From Thermoguttaceae bacterium (GTDB taxonomy: Bacteria > Planctomycetota > Planctomycetia > Pirellulales > Thermoguttaceae), in contig JAFQXE010000042.1 of the NCBI GenBank assembly GCA_017407125.1, positions 1 to 64,000 of the forward strand: a DNA stretch of 64,000 nucleotides, in the 5' to 3' direction. This document shows positions 25,193 through 34,488 of the stretch, piece by piece (positions within the stretch are counted from its first letter, which is position 1; each line of letters starts with the position of its first letter). The notes below the pieces were generated by a model. The model had not been told where the DNA came from. It ran no database searches and saw nothing but the letters and a program-made list of their open reading frames with translations. Position numbers and translations under genes: made by a program.

Positions 25193-27040
25193 ATGTGTAG
25201 CAACTGTAAAATAATCGTCGTTTTGAGCTTGCTGTTTACCATGTTTGCGATGGGGCTGGCAAATGCTCAGACGAGTTCAAAACTCAATACGCCGGCGCTG
25301 ATGGATCAGTACAAGCCTTTCGCGGATTATCCAGAAGGCTATCAAGCAGTTGGTTTGACGGATATTCTGTATCGATCCTGTCCAGCGCGAGGTTTGGAAT
25401 TGTCGATTAACGTCTACTGGCAAGCGGTGAAAGCGGCTTCAGACTGGAAGTATTTTCGTCAGCGAGCGGAAAAGGTAAATCGATTCGATCCTCAAAACAA
25501 CGCTATCGTCAAACTTTTTTTACAGAAAACGGAAGATAAAGCGGCGATGGCTCATCTGAAAATGCGCCGTTACGCAATTGAACTCAACGCGATGGCGGGC
25601 GACTGCGGCTTTTCGCCAATCGCGTTGCCCTATTGCAACGAGCTGCCGCATTTTGGAAACTATATTACCAACATAGACAAGATCGCCCAGGTCCGTTCTG
25701 TTTCCGGAGAAATGCGGATGCTGGCAAAACGGATTGATTTGGGATACGAACAAATCAAGGCGTCAGCAGCGGCGTTGGCGGCGGCGATTTATTATCTTGA
25801 AGCTCAAACTGAACTGTACAGCGCCGGGAACTCTGCTGTTACAGACGTAATCAACGCCTTTGAGCAGGAAGAAACGACTCGAGAAACCTTCTGGCAAGCG
25901 ATTTTGTCGTATAATCGGGATATTGCCCGGTACGTTGTCTGGTCTCAGGCTGGAGAGGTCTATAATCCTAAACAACTGGCGCCGCTGCTTTTGCTCAACC
26001 CTCGCCCAGCAACGGTTTTTGAAACGACGCAGAACAGCAACCCTAAATCGCTGCTTGATCAACGACCCAACACGTACGACGATTCCAGTACAGGCTCTGC
26101 TCCAGACCCCGCGTATCCCGCTGACGTCAATCCGTCTGACGCCGTTTCTCAGCCGGACACACAGCTTCAGCCAAGCGATCAAAATGTTAATCCGCTTCCT
26201 ACTGAACCGTCATATACGCCGATAATTCAAAACGACTCGTTGCGAGCGCCAAAGATATATCAGGTTGCTTATACGCCGTCTGGCGAATTGACAACCCCAA
26301 ACTGGTTTGACGTTTCCGTTTATAAACCCGCTGGGGCGACTGCCGTTACTCTTAAAGAGTATTTACGCAATTTCAGCCCTGTATACTATCAACAGGCGAC
26401 GAATCAGTATTGGCGCGCATCAGCTCAATGCCAGAAATTGGCGGTTATCATTACAGCCCGCCGCCGCGCGGAAGAAGTCCAGCAAAAGGTTTATGCCCGC
26501 TTGTCAGCTCAGGAAAACTCGGCTCAGTCGAGTCTTTTTCTTTTAGCGATGAACGTTTGGAAACAGACTCTTGCCGCAGAGGCAATCGAAACGCAAAAGG
26601 CAATTCTGAGAGAACAGTTTGGGATGAATCAGCTTCTTTCCATGGCTGGCGCGTACGCATCGCAGGAACTCTGGCCTGTTACGCCGTTTCATACGGAAAC
26701 GTATCAGATTGTAGGAGACGTTCCAGGTCTGGAAAACGACTTGACAGTTAAATCCCTGGCGGGGTCGATTAATCAGGAATACAGTCTCATGACTCAGACC
26801 CGCTCTGCTCTGGAGCAGGCGTCAGCCGTCGTTGAACGCGACGCCGCTTCCGAGACGGCAACGTTCAAAGACATTATTACAGAGCTTCAAACGGAATTCT
26901 ATTTTGCAACCGCATTTGTCAACCAAACGGCGGAATACAACTTCTCTATCGGCAACTACGTTCAGCGCTGGATGTACGCTCGTAAAAGCCCGCTGTCTCT
27001 GGACGACTTCTGCGAATCCATTGTCTCGCAAATGCAGTAG
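25193..27040 (+). CDS. Secreted, mostly helical protein of unknown function (615 aa)
   Basis: Signal peptide at residues 1-25 (cut near ANA-QTS). Two helix-rich halves, about 60-280 and 385-610, are joined by a Pro/Ser/Asp/Gln-rich linker (about 285-350). Sequence such as YWQAVKAASDWKYFRQRAE and long Ala-rich helices (IKASAAALAAAIYYLEAQTEL) give a faint resemblance to the helical-hairpin repeat of TolC-type outer-membrane factors, but no beta-barrel signature or adjacent efflux genes support that. Predicted periplasmic or extracellular. An AT-rich upstream region contains TATAAT at 25132-25137, about 55 bp before the ATG. I do not recognise the family. Confidence 0.7.
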   Translation: MCSNCKIIVVLSLLFTMFAMGLANAQTSSKLNTPALMDQYKPFADYPEGYQAVGLTDILYRSCPARGLELSINVYWQAVKAASDWKYFRQRAEKVNRFDPQNNAIVKLFLQKTEDKAAMAHLKMRRYAIELNAMAGDCGFSPIALPYCNELPHFGNYITNIDKIAQVRSVSGEMRMLAKRIDLGYEQIKASAAALAAAIYYLEAQTELYSAGNSAVTDVINAFEQEETTRETFWQAILSYNRDIARYVVWSQAGEVYNPKQLAPLLLLNPRPATVFETTQNSNPKSLLDQRPNTYDDSSTGSAPDPAYPADVNPSDAVSQPDTQLQPSDQNVNPLPTEPSYTPIIQNDSLRAPKIYQVAYTPSGELTTPNWFDVSVYKPAGATAVTLKEYLRNFSPVYYQQATNQYWRASAQCQKLAVIITARRRAEEVQQKVYARLSAQENSAQSSLFLLAMNVWKQTLAAEAIETQKAILREQFGMNQLLSMAGAYASQELWPVTPFHTETYQIVGDVPGLENDLTVKSLAGSINQEYSLMTQTRSALEQASAVVERDAASETATFKDIITELQTEFYFATAFVNQTAEYNFSIGNYVQRWMYARKSPLSLDDFCESIVSQMQ

Positions 27041-27349
27041 GAATTAAAGAGACAAGCGCTGGCAATTGGCAATCTGCGCGCTGACGCACGGTAGACGTCC
27101 GCCGCTAATTTATTGCTCTTCTATATGTTATTCGACAACTTTTGACATGTGAACGCGTGTGCACTCTTGCTATTTTTCGTCGTTGTCATAAAATTAAAAG
27201 AAATTATTTGTTCTTCAATTGAAGAAAAACCTTGACATTCAAATTCCGACGCAATAACAGAAGGCTTTCTTTACAAGAGTACGCCTGATTGAGGTTCAGG
27301 ATTTGTTGATATTGATTCTAATTCCCACATTTCATTTAGCAGAATAATC
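27041..27349. other. Intergenic region upstream of the TIR-NB-ARC gene
   Basis: Begins with a decayed heptamer tract (GGCAATT GGCAATC, then GCGCGCTGACGC) at 27060-27090. Further on, TTGACA at 27232-27237 with a 17-bp spacer to TAACAG is a possible but weak-(-10) promoter about 90 bp before the next start. Nothing else seen. Confidence 0.4.
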
Positions 27350-30300
27350 ATGCCGTTTAATTACGATTATTTTATCAGTTACGCACATAGAGACAACGAA
27401 ACAGAAGATAACAATTCCGGCTTTGTCGACGAATTCGTGGAAAAACTGGAAAATTCAAAAGATCATGAGGAAATGTTTGGCGGGAAAATAAAAGTTTTTT
27501 TCGACAAATCGAATATTCAAAACATGGCAGACTGGGATAATCGCATCCGGTCCAGCCTTGCCAGTTCGCGTTTTCTCATTGTACTCTTGTCGCCGAAATA
27601 CTTCACAAGCGAGTATTGCGCCAAAGAGTTCGACTGGTGGATGAAGCACGAAATGCACCGTCGAATGCTTGGTGAGGGAACAGCGCCGATGTTAATCGTT
27701 GACGTTGCCCAATTATATGATTCTAAGGCTAAAACGATTCCTGACATTCCAGATGATCTTCAGAATCGTTTTCCGAATTGGCTTAGCCAGATTCGTCAAT
27801 ATCAATCAGATTCAAAGTTTGATATGCACGATTTAGATCGTGCGAAAATCAACGACACTCTCAACTCTCTTCGTGATGCGGTCAAGGAACGAGTTCAGCG
27901 TCAGGACAATGCGGAGCGATCACCGTACAATCCGTTGTATCCGCGGTACAATGAGAATTTTGTCGGTCGCCGTGAAAATCTTCGAATTATGCGTAAGGCT
28001 CTCAGTGCGAAAGTCGCAGCTGCGTATTTTGCCCTAACTGGTCTTGGAGGTTTCGGTAAAACCGAGTTGGCGCTCACTTACGGTCACGCCTTTGCGTGGG
28101 ATTATCAGCTGGGGCGAGTTTTCGCAAAATGTGAAAATAAAACATCTCTTTACGATATTATTCTCACCAGCGGCATCGCGGAAATGAATGGTTGGAAACT
28201 GCCCAAGGGAACTGACGAGCAACAGATTGCGTTTCTTAAGCGTTGCCTGGAAACAAAACAGAAGGCAATCATTCAGCGTAATGAGAAAGAGGGAAAGCCC
28301 AGGATGCTTGGGGCGCATCTCCTTCTTATTCTTGATAACGTTAATAAGTTGGAACTGATATGGCAAGAAAATCTGGATACGCTTCCTGATTTTTTCCATG
28401 TTATAATTACGACTCGAGAAAATCCAAATAATTTCCCGTACATAGAGTCAGAACCTGTGGAACGTCTGGATGAAGCTGAATCTCTCGAACTTCTGAACGA
28501 TCTCCGTCCTTTCGGTTCAGACGAAAATGAGATTGATGCAGCTCATCGAATTGTTCAATGGCTGAATGGTTTTACTTTGGCTGTGGAACTTACCGGGGCA
28601 TATTTGGCAAGAAAACCGGACGTTACGTATCAGTATCATTACAATCATTTGACTACGGTTCACTCGGCGATCTTCCAGGTTATGGCAGATAAAACCGGCA
28701 GACTTGCGCGGCATTCTGCAGTAACAGTGGCGGCAGCGCTGGAATCAACGCTTTCAGCTCTCTCTGACAACGCGCGTAAGGCTCTGGATTACGCTTCTTT
28801 GATGGTTCCCGACACTGTTGCGCTGGGTTGGCTTCCCGAATTGCTTGGTCTTGATGAAGACAAGGGGGAAGATGTCATTGATGAACTAATCGGTTACAGC
28901 CTCCTCGCGCCTATGGAACGCGAGCCGAATATTGCGCGAATCCATAGCCTGGTTGCGGATACGGTAAAAGAAATAATTCCAAAAGAAGACTTTGTTAAAA
29001 TTGTTGCTGATATCTATGAAAAGTGCAGGGCGTTGCTTGATAAGGACGAGACATTCTGGTATGCATCAGAAAATGTCTGGAACATTACGCCAGTTTCAGA
29101 ATTAAGTTTGATGTTCTCAAAATTTGTGGACAAGGTTGATTCTGAGGAGAAGATTCAATGGGATATTTCGTGGATGCTTAGCGTATCCGGATTAACGCTG
29201 AAATCTCTTGGAAACATGAAAAAGGCAAGTGAGGTTTTTCAGCGTTTATTTGAAATTTGTGAAGAACGCGCCAAAATGTTTCCATCGAACATCGACGTTC
29301 AGAAAGATTTGAGTTTTTCATGCAATAAACTTAGCGATTTGGAAAAAGCCATCGGAAACATTGCTGTCGCGCGAACTTGGTGCGAAAAGGCTCTGGAAAT
29401 TAATAAACAGCTAGTCGCGACGGCGCCTGATAACGTTAGCGCTCTTCAGAATTTGCTCTTATCGTTTGTACGGTATGGCGATTTGGAGAATGCGGCAGGA
29501 AGCATGGCGTCTTCGCGGGAGTGGTACAACAAAGCTTTGGAAATTATTCCGCAATTTAACGATAAAATACAGGAAAATTCTGTTCAACAGAATATAAGCA
29601 TATTGTACGAACGACTTGGCAGTTTGGAGAGAACCGTTGGAAATACTGATGCCGCCCGGAAATGGTATGAGAAGTCTTTGGGTATTATACAACAACTTGT
29701 CGAAATGATGCCGGGGAACGTTCCGATTCAGTGGAATTTGAATATTGCATACCGAAGATTAGGCGAAATGGAAAGCGAGGTTGGAAACCTAGTCGCTTCG
29801 CGGGGGTGGTACGAAAAAGCCATGGAAATCTGTAAGCAGCTGGTCGACAAGACTCCAGAGGACTTTCAGATCTTGCAGGGGTTGAGCTCTATGTATCAAC
29901 GTCTTGGAACTTTGGAAGATGTTGCCGGAAATATCGCTGTTGCACGGAAGTGGTATGAAAAGTTTTTGAAAATTATTCCGCAGATTGTTGACAAGGCGCC
30001 GGATGACATTCAAGTTCAGCGGGATCTGATTACATCTTATATCCAACTTGGTTCTTTTGAAAAGACTTCCGGCAATATATCAGCTGCGAAGTCTTTATAC
30101 GAGAAAGCTTTGGATATTGAAAAAAGGCTTATCGACAAGACTCCGGATGACGTCCTGATCCAGCGGGATTTATGTTCTTTGTACAGTAGTCTTGCCGATT
30201 TTGAAAAGACTGTCGGAAATATTGATGCCGCCCGGGATTTATATATGCAGACTATGGAAATTGAAAAGCAACTGGTCGAAAAGACTCCAGAGAACGTTCA

Positions 30301-32263
30301 ATTCCAACAAGATTTGAGCGCTTCATACAATATGCTTGGCCATATGGAGTATGCAGCTGGAAGAACCACCGCCGCGCGAACCTGGTACAATCAAGCCTTG
30401 GATATTCGCAAGAAACTGGCTGAACAGACGCCAGAGGATGTTTGGGTTCAGCGAAATTTGAGTATTTCATACTCGGATCTCGGCGAGTTGGAGGCTTCCG
30501 TTGGGAATGTATCTGCCGCGCGAACCTGGTACGAACAAACCATGGACATTCGCAAGAAACTGGCTGAACAGGCGCCAGAGAACGTTGTAACCCAGCGTGA
30601 TTTGAGTATGACGTATATAGATCTTGGCGATTTGGAGAATGCCGCTGGAAATACAGCCGCGGCGCGAATGTGGTACGAGAAGACTCTGAAAATCCGCCAG
30701 AGGCTTGCCGACTTAATGCCGGATGATGTTAAAATCCTTCAGGATTTATGTATTCCATACGATCGACTTGGCGTTTTGGAGAATGCCGCAGGAAACATAG
30801 CCGCTGTGCGAATGTTATATGAAAAGTCTTTAGAAATCATACAGCGGCTTGCAGTCTTAATGCCGAAAGATGTTAAGACTCAGCGGAATTTGTCTATTCT
30901 GTGCGATCGGTTTGGCGTTTTGGAAAATGCTACAGGAAACATAACCACTGCGCGGACATGGTATGAGAAGTCTATAGAAATCCGTAAGCAGCTTGTCGAA
31001 ATGATGCCAGATGACGTTAATGTCCAGTTTGAGTTAAGCGCTTCGTACGATCAGCTTGGTAATTTGGAGAAAGGCGCAGGAAATATAAATGCTGCACGAG
31101 AGTGGTACGAGAAGGCTCTGGAAATCAATAAGCGGCTTATCGGTGTAACGCCGAAGAATGTCAATATCCTGCAGGGTTTATCATTTTCGTACGAACGACT
31201 TGGCGATTTGGAAATCGCTGCCGGAAATACAGACGCTGCGCGTGAATGGCATGAGATGGCTTTGGAAATTCGTCAAAGGCTTATTGAAATGATGCCGGAT
31301 AATGTTAATGCCAAGTATAACTTAAGTATTTCGTACGAACGACTTGGCGATTTGGAGAATGCCTCTGGTAATACAGCCATGGCGCGTGAGTGGTACGAGA
31401 GGACTCTGGAAATCCGTAAGCTTCTTATCGATTTAATGCCGAAAGATGTTAATTTCCAACGGGGAGTGAGCGTTACGTATGAGCGACTTGGCGATTTGGA
31501 AATCGCTGCCGGCAATACAGACTCTGTGCGCGAACGGTATAAAAAAACTCTGGAAATCCGTAAGTGGCTTGCTGAAACAATGCCGGAGAACGTTGGCTCT
31601 CAGCAAGAATTAAGCGCTTCGTACGAAAAACTTGGCGATTTGGAGAATGATGCCGGAAACATAGCCATCGCGAGGGAATGGTACGAGAAGCTTCTGGAAA
31701 TCTGGCTGTGGTTGGTTAAACAGATGCCTGAGAATGAGATTATCCAGCGGGGGTTGGGCAATTTGTATAATAAACTTGGCGATTTTGAGTACGCTGCCGG
31801 AAACGTTGACATTGCATGGGAGCGCTATGAGAAGTCTTTGGAAGTCTGGAAACAACTTGCTGACAAAATGCCGGATTATTTGAAGGCTATATGTGAAATC
31901 TGCGCTTTGTATGATCAACATGGCGATTTGGAGAACGCTGCAGGAAACATCGCTTTTGCGCGTAAATGGTATGAGAAAACTCTGGAAACCTGGCAGTGGC
32001 TGGTTGATCATTTACCTGACGCCCAGTTGGGGTTAAATGTTTGGTATAATAAACTTGGCGATTTGGAAAATTCCGCCGGAAATACAACTGCCGCGAGAGA
32101 GTGGTTTGAGAAAGCGGTCGATAACTTACAGCGATTTGTCGAACTGATGCCAGAGAATGTTCAGTTACAAAATGAATTGGCTGCAGCGCAAAAGAAACTT
32201 GCCCAAGCGCGGAAGCGCCCTTGGCATATCAAATTCATTCGCAAAATATTTGGAAGAAATTAA
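27350..32263 (+). CDS. TIR - NB-ARC (STAND NTPase) - TPR receptor-like protein (1,637 aa)
   Basis: Three parts are visible. Residues about 4-150 are a TIR domain (YDYFISYAHRD, FFDKSNI, SRFLIVLLSPKYFTSEYCAKEFDWW); Glu93 sits where the NAD-cleaving Glu of enzymatic TIRs lies. Residues about 205-560 are an NB-ARC/STAND ATPase with Walker A GLGGFGKT (about 230-237), Walker B LLLILDN (about 323), VIITTREN and a GLPLA-like LNGFTLAVELTGAYL. From about residue 617 to 1615 there are 21 TPR-like units of 48 residues (144 bp), consensus LGDLENAAGNxxAAREWYEKALEI. The C-terminus is basic. Such proteins sense a ligand through the repeats, oligomerise by ATP and trigger the TIR effector; many bacterial examples act in phage defence. 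No signal peptide; cytosolic. It stands alone, with no partner gene. Confidence 0.9.
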   Translation: MPFNYDYFISYAHRDNETEDNNSGFVDEFVEKLENSKDHEEMFGGKIKVFFDKSNIQNMADWDNRIRSSLASSRFLIVLLSPKYFTSEYCAKEFDWWMKHEMHRRMLGEGTAPMLIVDVAQLYDSKAKTIPDIPDDLQNRFPNWLSQIRQYQSDSKFDMHDLDRAKINDTLNSLRDAVKERVQRQDNAERSPYNPLYPRYNENFVGRRENLRIMRKALSAKVAAAYFALTGLGGFGKTELALTYGHAFAWDYQLGRVFAKCENKTSLYDIILTSGIAEMNGWKLPKGTDEQQIAFLKRCLETKQKAIIQRNEKEGKPRMLGAHLLLILDNVNKLELIWQENLDTLPDFFHVIITTRENPNNFPYIESEPVERLDEAESLELLNDLRPFGSDENEIDAAHRIVQWLNGFTLAVELTGAYLARKPDVTYQYHYNHLTTVHSAIFQVMADKTGRLARHSAVTVAAALESTLSALSDNARKALDYASLMVPDTVALGWLPELLGLDEDKGEDVIDELIGYSLLAPMEREPNIARIHSLVADTVKEIIPKEDFVKIVADIYEKCRALLDKDETFWYASENVWNITPVSELSLMFSKFVDKVDSEEKIQWDISWMLSVSGLTLKSLGNMKKASEVFQRLFEICEERAKMFPSNIDVQKDLSFSCNKLSDLEKAIGNIAVARTWCEKALEINKQLVATAPDNVSALQNLLLSFVRYGDLENAAGSMASSREWYNKALEIIPQFNDKIQENSVQQNISILYERLGSLERTVGNTDAARKWYEKSLGIIQQLVEMMPGNVPIQWNLNIAYRRLGEMESEVGNLVASRGWYEKAMEICKQLVDKTPEDFQILQGLSSMYQRLGTLEDVAGNIAVARKWYEKFLKIIPQIVDKAPDDIQVQRDLITSYIQLGSFEKTSGNISAAKSLYEKALDIEKRLIDKTPDDVLIQRDLCSLYSSLADFEKTVGNIDAARDLYMQTMEIEKQLVEKTPENVQFQQDLSASYNMLGHMEYAAGRTTAARTWYNQALDIRKKLAEQTPEDVWVQRNLSISYSDLGELEASVGNVSAARTWYEQTMDIRKKLAEQAPENVVTQRDLSMTYIDLGDLENAAGNTAAARMWYEKTLKIRQRLADLMPDDVKILQDLCIPYDRLGVLENAAGNIAAVRMLYEKSLEIIQRLAVLMPKDVKTQRNLSILCDRFGVLENATGNITTARTWYEKSIEIRKQLVEMMPDDVNVQFELSASYDQLGNLEKGAGNINAAREWYEKALEINKRLIGVTPKNVNILQGLSFSYERLGDLEIAAGNTDAAREWHEMALEIRQRLIEMMPDNVNAKYNLSISYERLGDLENASGNTAMAREWYERTLEIRKLLIDLMPKDVNFQRGVSVTYERLGDLEIAAGNTDSVRERYKKTLEIRKWLAETMPENVGSQQELSASYEKLGDLENDAGNIAIAREWYEKLLEIWLWLVKQMPENEIIQRGLGNLYNKLGDFEYAAGNVDIAWERYEKSLEVWKQLADKMPDYLKAICEICALYDQHGDLENAAGNIAFARKWYEKTLETWQWLVDHLPDAQLGLNVWYNKLGDLENSAGNTTAAREWFEKAVDNLQRFVELMPENVQLQNELAAAQKKLAQARKRPWHIKFIRKIFGRN
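29190..32200 (+). repeat. In-frame 144-bp tandem repeats (21 TPR-like units)
   Basis: Coding repeats of 48 codons, each with LGxLExxAGN and AREWYEKxLEI blocks. The later units (from about 30.4 kb) are more alike than the early ones, which suggests recent expansion at the 3' side. Confidence 0.85.
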
Positions 32264-32424
32264 TGTCATTGTAAATTAATGCCATTGCGAAAATCACCGC
32301 TTCTACAAATCGAATCAAGGTGTTTTCAGTAGTTCGCAGAGTGTAGGATTGAGGCGTGGGGAATTGAGACTGTAGACAATAGACAGTTAAAGCTTCCCCG
32401 CGCCTCCTTGTTGCTCCTGGAAAC

Positions 32425-34266
32425 TCATAATTCTTTCTGCAATTGCGCGAACACCATCAACGCGACGATCAAATACGTATGGTTGGCGCCGTTGTTGTGG
32501 TCGTCAATAATCCAGCGGAGCGTGTCCGGGTTGAACAAGCCGGAATCGAGGTTTCGTTCGCTCAAAACGAGCTGTCCGACGTAGTCTTTCAGTTCCCGAC
32601 GCAGCCAAAGCCCCATGCGTTCGTACGGCTGGTATCCCGGCGCGCCGAGTTTGGCGAGAACGCGCTGAATGAAATGGGCGACTTCCTGCCGCAGCGACGA
32701 CGCCCCAATATACGTGCCTGTATTGACGTTTTTGACTTTGAGGAAATCCGGGCGGAACTTCTCCAGAATCCGCTTTTCAATCGTTTCGCCCATGCACATG
32801 GATCGCGGAGCGGCGAACAGACGTTCGTGCATCGTCTTGTCCAAAAACGGCAATCGGACTTCAATTCTCGATCCGAATTTTTTCATCGACAGCGCAATCT
32901 CCCGATGGACGCGCATGTCGAGGAACAGCTGCCAGAGAATTGCCGCCGGTTCGGGACCGTCGGCGCACGCAGAGAACATGTCGTCCAGCCCCGCCGCGCC
33001 CATCTCGTTGAACTGACTTTGTGACACGTCTTTCAGCAGCGGCTTGTCGACGCCGTCGAGCATGTACGATTTGAGATGCCTCGCCGCCCAATCGAAAACC
33101 GCCTGGCGGGAATTGAGCTGCGCCAGTTCCGATTCCTTGAGCGAAAACGCGTACGCCTTGGTCAGATGGAACAGCTCGCCAGCATGCCCGCGCAAAAGGA
33201 CTTTGACGTTCTTTGACCGATAATAGTCCAGCGTCGGAATGACGATTGCCGTCGAGAGATACTGTCCGTCCGTCAGGCGAACCATCTCTTCAAAATGCCT
33301 GGGATAGTCCCGGAGAAAATCGGTATTCAGGGCGTAATTGAAATGCGTCGTCCCAAACCGCTTTGCCAGCTGAGCCGCCAGCTTGTGGTCGCCGCAGCCG
33401 GGAATTCCCATCGCGATGGAAACGATGTCCTGCGGGGAATCCGTCTGAACGCACGCTAAAATGCTGCGCGCGTCCAAGCCGCCGGACAGGCTCACGCCCA
33501 GATTCGGCGTGTTGAGCGAGTCCCGCTGAACGGACTCGTAAAACGCGTCGGCAATCGCGTCCGCCTGATCCGACTCCGACTGCGTCGATAAAACGGCGCT
33601 GTGCGTGAAATCGGAGGCGTACTGACGCTTTGTCAGCGTTCCCGACGAGGCGTCAAAAATCAAATGCGACCGCGGCGCCGGTACGCGAATGGATTCAAAC
33701 GACGTCCTGTCGCCGACGTACTGACCATACGTAAAGAACTGGGCGACGCCCTGTTTGTCGAACTCGCGGCTGACGGCGGGGTTCTGCGTCAACGCCAGCA
33801 AATCGGACGAGAACAAAAACTGCCCGCCGCAGAGCGTATAGTACAGCGGGGACGACCCGTAGAAGTCGGTAAACAGATGAAGCCTGCCCTCCGCCTCGTC
33901 CCAGACGGCTATATTAAATCGACCGTGAACCTGAGCGAAGAACTCGTCAATCGTTCCCGCCGCTCGCCGCCGCGCGAACTCTTCCGCAACAATCCGAGCC
34001 GGGCAGGCGTTTGCATTGACGACCAATCCCGCCGGGGCGGAAAGCTCGCCGTGCAAAACGACTTTGACCGTCCCGTCAGAAGACGTTACCGGCTGCGGTT
34101 CAGACGGATAAACGTTCAAGTCAATTCGACCCAACACCCCGCGCGAAAAGACCTCGTCGTTACAAACATAGTCCGGTAAAAACCGTCCGTACTGGAACAT
34201 GGAAGACCACGACTCCAATCTCGGCGGCGTTACAGATGCGTCTACAATTCCGTATATTCCTGGCAT
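32425..34266 (-). CDS. Asparagine-synthetase-like protein lacking the glutaminase cysteine (613 aa)
   Basis: AsnB architecture: N-terminal class II amidotransferase-like domain (1-about 215) and C-terminal PP-loop ATP pyrophosphatase domain with SGGLDARS near residue 261 and HAGELFHL further on. The nucleophile Cys that must follow the initiator Met is Pro (MPGIYGIVD), so hydrolysis of glutamine is not expected. It may use free ammonia or another amine, or act in natural-product or surface-polymer amidation, as in many AsnB paralogues. The start ATG is at 34264-34266, and a heptamer element begins about 6 bp upstream. It is separated by about 190 bp from the NPCBM-like gene upstream on the same strand. 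Confidence 0.88.
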   Translation of the reverse strand: MPGIYGIVDASVTPPRLESWSSMFQYGRFLPDYVCNDEVFSRGVLGRIDLNVYPSEPQPVTSSDGTVKVVLHGELSAPAGLVVNANACPARIVAEEFARRRAAGTIDEFFAQVHGRFNIAVWDEAEGRLHLFTDFYGSSPLYYTLCGGQFLFSSDLLALTQNPAVSREFDKQGVAQFFTYGQYVGDRTSFESIRVPAPRSHLIFDASSGTLTKRQYASDFTHSAVLSTQSESDQADAIADAFYESVQRDSLNTPNLGVSLSGGLDARSILACVQTDSPQDIVSIAMGIPGCGDHKLAAQLAKRFGTTHFNYALNTDFLRDYPRHFEEMVRLTDGQYLSTAIVIPTLDYYRSKNVKVLLRGHAGELFHLTKAYAFSLKESELAQLNSRQAVFDWAARHLKSYMLDGVDKPLLKDVSQSQFNEMGAAGLDDMFSACADGPEPAAILWQLFLDMRVHREIALSMKKFGSRIEVRLPFLDKTMHERLFAAPRSMCMGETIEKRILEKFRPDFLKVKNVNTGTYIGASSLRQEVAHFIQRVLAKLGAPGYQPYERMGLWLRRELKDYVGQLVLSERNLDSGLFNPDTLRWIIDDHNNGANHTYLIVALMVFAQLQKEL

Positions 34267-34272
34267 GATATT

Positions 34273-34357
34273 ATTGTTAGTGGCAAGTGGTTAGTGGTAA
34301 GTGGTTAGTAGGAACGTCGCTTGCGTCCTTACCACTTACCACTTAAAACTAACCACT
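34273..34357. repeat. Heptamer-arm palindromic element (GTGGTTA type)
   Basis: Left arm GTGGTTA GTGGTAA and further units, core CGTCGCTTGCGTC (34314-34326), right arm TTACCAC TTACCAC and TAACCAC units. The arms are reverse complements with a few mismatches, giving a stem of about 25-30 bp. Confidence 0.88.
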
Positions 34358-34372
34358 TAAAATCTACTCCCT

Positions 34373-34440
34373 CCGTGGGTTAAAACCCACGGCTATTAAT
34401 ATTGAACCGCTATGCGGTTCTAGCAGAAGCGCTTCGCGCT
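34373..34440. repeat. Cluster of three perfect hairpins
   Basis: CCGTGGGTT-AA-AACCCACGG (34373-34392), GAACCGC-TAT-GCGGTTC (34404-34420) and AGCGC-TTC-GCGCT (34428-34440). A cluster with the same order and spacing but different stems is at 56767-56835; its first member also resembles 5175-5194. Confidence 0.85.
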
Positions 34441-34450
34441 ACTGTCTTTT

Positions 34451-34488
34451 TTCTACTGCCTACTGCCTACTGCCTCTTGCCTCTACTC
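34451..34488. repeat. Heptamer array (CTACTGC type)
   Basis: CTACTGC units followed by CTCTTGC and CTCTACT. It encodes the terminal GSRQ and stop of the NPCBM-like gene on the minus strand; same heptamer as at 17003-17035. Confidence 0.8.
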
